Assembly (NCBI RefSeq): GCF_002954225.1
Contig: NZ_PPTH01000017.1
Coordinates: forward strand, 501,311 to 565,310
DNA from: Arthrobacter ruber
Lineage (GTDB): Bacteria; Actinomycetota; Actinomycetes; Actinomycetales; Micrococcaceae
Length of the DNA: 64,000 nt
Direction of reading: 5' to 3'
The notes below the pieces were generated by a model that saw only the letters and a list, made by a program, of their open reading frames with translations, was not told where the DNA came from and made no database searches. Of the stretch, positions 59,251 through 64,000 are shown one piece after another (positions within the stretch are counted from its first letter, which is position 1; every line of letters begins with the position of its first letter). The position numbers and the translations under genes are program-made.

Positions 59251-60009
59251 ATGGAGATCGCGCTCGACCAGGGCCGGATCGAGGCCATGATGCTCGCGGG
59301 CGTGCGGATCGTCGCGTTCCTCGTGATCGCCCCGCCCTTCTCGTACCGCGGCATCCCTGCACGCATCAAGGCGATGCTCGCCATCGGCCTCGCGCTCGCG
59401 GTGTCCCCGCAGGTAGCGGACGGCTACGAGACCGGCGGCACCGGGGCCTACATCGGCGCCCTGGTCCTCGAGCTCGTGGTCGGCGCAGCCCTGGGCTTCC
59501 TCGTGCTCGTGGTCTTCTCCGCCATCCAGTCCGCCGGCAGCCTCATCGACCTCTTCGGCGGCTTCTCCCTCGCGCAGGGTTTCGACCCGCAGTCGATGGT
59601 CAACGGCGCCCAGTTCGCCCGCCTGTTCCAGCTGACCGCGCTGACGCTGCTCTTCACCTCCGACGGCTACCAGCTCATCATCGGCGGCCTCGTCCGGACG
59701 TTCAGCGCCCTGCCCCTCGGCGGCGGACTGGACCTGGCGGAACCCGTCGAGGCGCTCACCGGCGCCGTCACGGGATTGTTCCTCGCCTCCGTCCAGATCG
59801 CCGGACCGCTCATCGTGGTCCTGTTCCTGGCCGACGTCGGACTCGGGCTGCTGACGCGCGTGGCACCCGCGCTGAACGCCTTCGCGCTCGGCTTCCCACT
59901 CAAGATCTTCATCACCCTCAGCCTCGGCGGGGTGGTGTTCGTGGCCCTCCCCCGGGTCGTCTCCACCCTCGCCGACGACGCCGCGGCCCTCCTGATGGGG
60001 GTGGGCTGA
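59251..60009 (+). CDS. fliR: Flagellar export gate protein FliR
   Basis: Predicted 252-residue membrane protein with about six helices. The family segments APPFSYRGIPARIKAMLAIG, GAALGFLVLVVFSAIQSAGS and GLLTRVAPALNAFALGFPLK are present. It completes the FliP-FliQ-FliR core. Confidence 0.93.
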   Translation: MEIALDQGRIEAMMLAGVRIVAFLVIAPPFSYRGIPARIKAMLAIGLALAVSPQVADGYETGGTGAYIGALVLELVVGAALGFLVLVVFSAIQSAGSLIDLFGGFSLAQGFDPQSMVNGAQFARLFQLTALTLLFTSDGYQLIIGGLVRTFSALPLGGGLDLAEPVEALTGAVTGLFLASVQIAGPLIVVLFLADVGLGLLTRVAPALNAFALGFPLKIFITLSLGGVVFVALPRVVSTLADDAAALLMGVG

Positions 60010-60010
60010 C

Positions 60011-61114
60011 ATGGCGGAGGATTCCGGCGAACGGACCGAGCAGGCCACCGACAAGCGGATGAAGGACGTCCGCTCCAAGGGCCAGCTCGCCAAGTCCGAG
60101 GACTTCACGGCGTGGATCGGTGTGGGCGCCGCGGCGCTCCTGCTGCCCTCCCTCATCGCCCGCGCGGGTGACGCCGCCACGGAGCAGCTCGTCCGCGTCG
60201 CCGACAGCATCGCGGATCCCGACCCCGCCGTCGCCCTCGAGGCCCTCGCCGACGGCGGTGCGTCCCTGACGGCGATCCTGGGGCCGTTCCTCGGCGTGCT
60301 GCTCGTCGCCGTGCTCGGCACGGCCGCCCTGCAGGGCGGCATCCACGTGAAGAAGTTCTCGGGCAGGTTCGAGCAGTTCAACGTGGTCACCGGACTCAAG
60401 CGGATCCTCGGCGGCCAGGCCCTGTGGCAGGGCGCGAAGGCGCTCCTGAAGACCGCCGTCGTCGCGCTGGTGCTCGTCGTCGTCATCCAGGGCCTCATGC
60501 CCGTACTGATGGCGGCCGGGGGACTCTCCGTCGCCTCGCTCCTGAACACCGCCGGGGACGGGACCGCTGCGCTCCTGCAGGCCGCCGTCGTCGCAGGGCT
60601 CGCCCTCGCCGCGCTGGACGTCCTCGTGGTGACGCGCCGCAACCGCAAGAAGACCCGCATGACCAAGAAGGAGGTCAAGGACGAGAACAAGAACTCCGAG
60701 GGCGACCCCCTCATCAGGTCCCAGCGACGCTCCCGCCAGCTCGCCATGAGCCGCAACCGTATGATCGCAGCCGTGGGTGGCGCCGACGTCGTCCTCGTGA
60801 ACCCCACGCACGTCGCCGTCGCGCTCACGTACGAGCCGGGACGGTCGGCTCCGCGCGTCGTCGCGAAGGGCGCGGGCGTGATCGCGGCGAGGATCCGCGA
60901 GGAGGCGGAGAAGAAGCACGTCCCGATGGTCTCCGACGTCCCGCTCGCGCGCGCCCTGCACGCGGCGTGCGAGCTCGGCGAGGAGATCCCGTTCGAGAAC
61001 TACGACCAGGTGGCCCGCATCCTGGCGTTCGTCATGTCCCTGAGGACCCGGGGTGCCGCCCGCGGCGTCCACACCCTGCCCGTCCGACCCGCAGCCGCCG
61101 GAGGCCCCCGATAA
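60011..61114 (+). CDS. flhB: Flagellar export switch protein FlhB
   Basis: Predicted 367-residue protein. The N-terminus SGERTEQATDKRMKDVRSKG and four membrane helices are typical. The cytoplasmic domain has the autocleavage motif NPTH (near residue 264) within VLVNPTHVAVALTY. The C-terminus is short. Its stop overlaps flhA by TAATG. Confidence 0.95.
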   Translation: MAEDSGERTEQATDKRMKDVRSKGQLAKSEDFTAWIGVGAAALLLPSLIARAGDAATEQLVRVADSIADPDPAVALEALADGGASLTAILGPFLGVLLVAVLGTAALQGGIHVKKFSGRFEQFNVVTGLKRILGGQALWQGAKALLKTAVVALVLVVVIQGLMPVLMAAGGLSVASLLNTAGDGTAALLQAAVVAGLALAALDVLVVTRRNRKKTRMTKKEVKDENKNSEGDPLIRSQRRSRQLAMSRNRMIAAVGGADVVLVNPTHVAVALTYEPGRSAPRVVAKGAGVIAARIREEAEKKHVPMVSDVPLARALHAACELGEEIPFENYDQVARILAFVMSLRTRGAARGVHTLPVRPAAAGGPR

Positions 61115-63162
61115 TGCGCTCTTCCCTGCCCAAGTTCCTGGTGCCCGTCGGTGTCGTGGGGATCGTCCTGCTCCTCGTGGTGCCGGTGCCGTCACCGCTG
61201 CTGGACGTGCTGATCATCATCAACATCCTGCTGGCGCTGGTGATCCTGCTGAACACCATGTTCGTGCGCAAGCCGCTGGACTTCTCGGTGTTCCCGTCCC
61301 TGCTGCTCGTCGCGACGCTGTTCCGCCTGGGCCTGAACGTCGCATCCACCCGCCTCGTCCTAGGGGACGGGTACGCGGGGGAGGTCATCGAGGCCTTCGG
61401 GCACGTCGCCATCGGCGGGTCGATCATCATCGGCGCCGTCGTCTTCCTGATCCTCGTGGTCATCCAGTTCGTCGTGGTCACCAAGGGCGCCGAGCGGGTG
61501 GCGGAGGTGGGTGCACGCTTCACGCTGGACGCCATGCCGGGCAAGCAGATGGCCATCGACGCAGACCTCAACGCCGGGCTGATCACGGACACGCAGGCCC
61601 GCGAGCGGCGCGCCGAGGTCTCGGCGGAGGCCGATTTCTACGGCGCCATGGACGGTGCGTCGAAGTTCGTGAAGGGCGATGCCATCGCCGGGATCATCAT
61701 CATAGTCATCAACCTCGTCGGCGGTGTCGCGATCGGCATGCTGCAGGACGGCCTGCCCGTCGCCGAGGCGCTCAGCACCTACGGGCTCCTCACCATCGGC
61801 GACGGCCTCGTGACGCAGATCCCGGCGCTGCTCATGGCCGTGTCCACCGGCATGATCGTCACGCGCTCCAACGCCGACGCTGACATGGGCTCGACGGCGG
61901 CGCAGCAGCTCGGTCAGTCGCAGAACGCCCTGCGCATCGCAGGGGCCGCGGCGATCGTCATGGCGCTCATCCCCGGCATGCCGAAGCTGCCGTTCATCGT
62001 GGTGGGCGCCGGGCTCATCGTCATCGCGCAGCGGCTCAGGAGGTCCGAGGCGGAGGCCCGCACCGCGGCCGCGGCCCTCGAGGCGGAGGCGTCCGTGCCG
62101 ACGGCCGACAGCACGGACGACCTCCTCGAGCAGATGCGCGTCCACGCCCTCGAGGTGCTGCTGGCCCCGGACCTCGTGGACGTGGTCACCGGGGCCCCGG
62201 ACGACCTCCTCGGGCGGGTCCGTGCCCTGCGCCGCAAGATCGCCCTGGAGCTCGGCGTCGTGGTGCCGCCGGTCCGCACGCGCGACAGCATCGACCTGCC
62301 GCCGGCCACCTACGTCATCAGGATCGCCGGCGTCGAGGCCGGCCGCGGAGAGGCCCCGCGCGGCAAGGTCCTGGCACTGGGCGACCACCTCGCGCACCTT
62401 CCCGGCACCGCCGTCGTCGAACCCGTGTTCGGGCTCGCGGGCAAGTGGGTGCCCTCGGAACTGCGCCACAACGCGGAGCTCTCCGGCGCCACGGTGATCG
62501 ACCGCGTGTCGGTCCTCGTGACGCACCTGTCCTCGGTGATCACGACCAACGCCGCACGCCTGCTGACCCGCGAGGACGTCCGGGTCCTGACCGACGGCGT
62601 CCGGCAGGTCAACCCGTCCGCCGTCGAGGAACTGGTGCCCGGGCTGCTGTCCCTCGCCGAGGTGCAGCGCGTCCTTCAGGGGCTGCTGTCCGAGCAGGTG
62701 CCCATCAACGACCTCGCCCGCATCTACGAGGCCCTGACGCTGAAGGCGAAGTCGTCGTCGGACCCTGAAGGCCTCGTCGAGGCGGCACGGCTCGCCCTCG
62801 GACCGGCGGTGACGCAGCAGTATCTCGACGGCACACTGCTGCGGGTGATCATGATCGATCCGCTGCTCGAGCAGTCGATGCTCGAGGGACTGCGCCCCTC
62901 CGACCAGGGCACGCAGATCCTGCTCGACCCCTCCCGGACCGAGGCCGTCCTCGCGTCGGTCCGGTCCACGACCGCCGACATCGAGGCCTCGGGGCACAAC
63001 GCGGTGCTGGTGTGCGCGCCGGCGCTGCGGCCCGCGCTCAAGAGGCTCGTCGGACCCCAGGTGGCAGGACTCCCGGTGCTCTCGTACCAGGAGGTCACCA
63101 GCGCCAATGTCGCCATCGAGACCGTAGGGGTGGTCCGTGGCACCGCAGCTGTTTCATCTTGA
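61114..63162 (+). CDS. flhA: Flagellar export gate protein FlhA
   Basis: Predicted 682-residue protein with eight N-terminal membrane helices (to about residue 310). The FHIPEP-type loop runs DFSVFPSLLLVATLFRLGLN, GARFTLDAMPGKQMAIDADL and AEADFYGAMDGASKFVKGD. The cytoplasmic chaperone-docking domain (about 345-682) ends with VLSYQEVTSANVAIETVG. The ATG follows GCCGGAGG. It overlaps the next gene by 26 nt. Confidence 0.95.
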   Translation: MRSSLPKFLVPVGVVGIVLLLVVPVPSPLLDVLIIINILLALVILLNTMFVRKPLDFSVFPSLLLVATLFRLGLNVASTRLVLGDGYAGEVIEAFGHVAIGGSIIIGAVVFLILVVIQFVVVTKGAERVAEVGARFTLDAMPGKQMAIDADLNAGLITDTQARERRAEVSAEADFYGAMDGASKFVKGDAIAGIIIIVINLVGGVAIGMLQDGLPVAEALSTYGLLTIGDGLVTQIPALLMAVSTGMIVTRSNADADMGSTAAQQLGQSQNALRIAGAAAIVMALIPGMPKLPFIVVGAGLIVIAQRLRRSEAEARTAAAALEAEASVPTADSTDDLLEQMRVHALEVLLAPDLVDVVTGAPDDLLGRVRALRRKIALELGVVVPPVRTRDSIDLPPATYVIRIAGVEAGRGEAPRGKVLALGDHLAHLPGTAVVEPVFGLAGKWVPSELRHNAELSGATVIDRVSVLVTHLSSVITTNAARLLTREDVRVLTDGVRQVNPSAVEELVPGLLSLAEVQRVLQGLLSEQVPINDLARIYEALTLKAKSSSDPEGLVEAARLALGPAVTQQYLDGTLLRVIMIDPLLEQSMLEGLRPSDQGTQILLDPSRTEAVLASVRSTTADIEASGHNAVLVCAPALRPALKRLVGPQVAGLPVLSYQEVTSANVAIETVGVVRGTAAVSS

Positions 63163-64000
63163 GGGTGCCTCCCTCGAGGAGCTGAAGGCACAGGCGGCCG
63201 CCCTCCACGGTCCGCGGGCGCTCATCGTGTCCGCGGAGATCGTCACGGTCGGCGGCATCCGCGGCGTCTTCGCGCGCAGGCACTACGAGATCGTGGTCGA
63301 GGTCCCGGACGACGCACGTCCCGCCGGCGTACGCCCGCGCGGGCGGCGCAGCGCTGTTCCCCAGGCGTCGGGCATCGACGCCCTGCTGCAGCAGGCCGAG
63401 CTCGACGAGGTGCGCCTCGCCGGAAGCACTCCCGCGGGTCCGGGCGGCGCCGGGCCAGGGCAGGGTCCGGCCCGCGCCACGGCGCCGCGTCCGACCGGCG
63501 CCGGACGCCGGGAGGAACCGGTGCCGGCCGCCGTCTCCACCGACTCGGGCCTCTTCGCGGCCCTCATGGACAACCTCACGTTCGCGACGGACCAGGCCCC
63601 GGTCGCGCCTGCCCCGGTCGCGCCTGCCCCGGTCAGGCCTGCCCCGGGTCCGACGGCGCCGGCCCCGCCGGTCGTCGTTCCGAGCGCACCCGTGCAGCCC
63701 GTCGTGGTCCCCGGCACTGTCGTCACCCCCGCCGCCGTCGTGCCCGGACCTCACGTCCAGCCCTCCGCCCCCGACGCCGTCGTCCCGCCCCTCGCCGTGG
63801 CCGCCCACGACCCGGCGGAGCTGCCGGACCTCGCAGGACACGTCGTCCGGGAGCCTGCGGCACCGGCGGGCGCACCAGCAGTCCTCGGCGCGCCCGGCGA
63901 CCTCGTGACCGTCGTGGGTTCGCCCGCTGCTGCCTGGGAGGTGGTGCAGGCGATGGCGGCCGGGTTCCGCGGGGGCGTCCCGTCCGCGGTCGCCGTCGCC
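63137..64000 (+). CDS. FlhF-like protein with degenerate P-loop (partial)
   Basis: 288 codons lie inside the window and the frame is still open at the right edge. The GTG at 63137 has AGGGG upstream. The N-terminus (FHLEGASLEELKAQAAALHG, FARRHYEIVVEVP) resembles the FlhF B-domain opening. A Pro/Val/Ala-rich linker with PVAPA repeats follows. Where SRP-type GTPases have GxxGxGKTT, this protein reads TVVGSPAAAWEVVQAMAAG, lacking the Lys and Ser/Thr. It sits where flhF normally follows flhA. It is probably a non-hydrolysing relative, but the rest of the domain is outside the window. Confidence 0.7.
   Translation, partial: MAPQLFHLEGASLEELKAQAAALHGPRALIVSAEIVTVGGIRGVFARRHYEIVVEVPDDARPAGVRPRGRRSAVPQASGIDALLQQAELDEVRLAGSTPAGPGGAGPGQGPARATAPRPTGAGRREEPVPAAVSTDSGLFAALMDNLTFATDQAPVAPAPVAPAPVRPAPGPTAPAPPVVVPSAPVQPVVVPGTVVTPAAVVPGPHVQPSAPDAVVPPLAVAAHDPAELPDLAGHVVREPAAPAGAPAVLGAPGDLVTVVGSPAAAWEVVQAMAAGFRGGVPSAVAVA
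63596..63645. repeat. Three 15-bp tandem repeats inside the FlhF-like gene
   Basis: Three copies of GCCCCGGTCGCGCCT or a close variant run in frame from 63596 to 63640, encoding repeated PVAPA-type units in the linker. Confidence 0.7.

Noticed and set aside
61360..62997. A 545-codon minus-strand frame inside flhA
   Set aside because: Antisense shadow; composition typical of mirrored high-GC coding DNA, no ribosome binding site.
63137..64000. Naming the last gene flhF
   Set aside because: The P-loop Lys and Ser/Thr needed for a GTPase are absent in the visible part, and the gene is incomplete, so only FlhF-like is supported.
1..64000. CRISPR arrays, insertion sequences, prophage or attachment sites
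   Set aside because: No regularly spaced repeats, transposase or integrase frames, or tRNA-end duplications were seen.

Overview
The window is a stretch of a high-GC actinobacterial chromosome. Gene content (GTP-type PEP carboxykinase, the bacterial proteasome activator Bpa, septum-formation lipoprotein, CstA with a small YbdD partner), strong G/C third-position bias and a complete Gram-positive flagellar locus point to a motile member of the Micrococcaceae, most like Arthrobacter. This placement is inferred from protein family resemblance, not from a marker-gene comparison.

Positions 1-30.7 kb hold housekeeping and accessory metabolism. They include a flavin disulfide reductase, pckG with a palindrome-rich promoter, a phosphohexomutase, a RecQ-like helicase, a prolyl-oligopeptidase-type peptidase, a large FAD-binding protein, and a 1522-residue secreted nuclease/5'-nucleotidase. 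Further along are a quinone oxidoreductase, a FUSC membrane protein, CstA/YbdD, an ABC exporter divergent from a two-component system across a perfect palindrome, Bpa with a small partner, a membrane-anchored protein with a sigma-region-4-like segment, and an aldo/keto reductase. Three tRNA genes (Arg-ACG, Ser-GCT, Ser-UGA) lie here.

Positions 30.7-64 kb are the flagellar locus. A minus-strand unit flgN-flgK-flgL-fliW is separated by a DUF808 membrane protein and a GGDEF/EAL protein from the plus-strand fliC-fliD-fliS-(FliT-position gene). Then comes the basal-body/export operon flgB-flgC-fliE-fliF-fliG-fliH-fliI-fliJ-(NlpC/P60)-fliK-flgD-flgE. Four non-flagellar genes (a type I methionine aminopeptidase, an XRE regulator, an isochorismatase-like hydrolase, a GNAT acetyltransferase) interrupt it. 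The locus resumes with flbD-motA-motB and fliM-fliN-fliO-fliP-fliQ-fliR-flhB-flhA, plus an FlhF-like gene cut by the window end. P- and L-ring genes are absent, as expected for a Gram-positive. fliL, flgF/flgG, che genes, the flagellar sigma factor and csrA are not in the window.

The most interesting regulation is in the flagellar half. Five sites match a FliA/WhiG-type sigma-28 promoter (TAAC, 15-16 nt, then a variant of GCCGATAG), placed before flgN, fliC, flgB, flbD and fliM. The fliC and flgB transcripts would start with hairpins that expose GGA in the loop, and the flbD Shine-Dalgarno lies in a close match to the CsrA consensus. With fliW present, this resembles the Bacillus FliW-CsrA-flagellin switch, extended to the basal-body and motor operons. 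A second theme is leaderless expression: at least eight genes have a -10 hexamer ending 6-7 nt before the start codon and no usable ribosome binding site. One of them is a 24-codon peptide coupled to the DUF808 gene.
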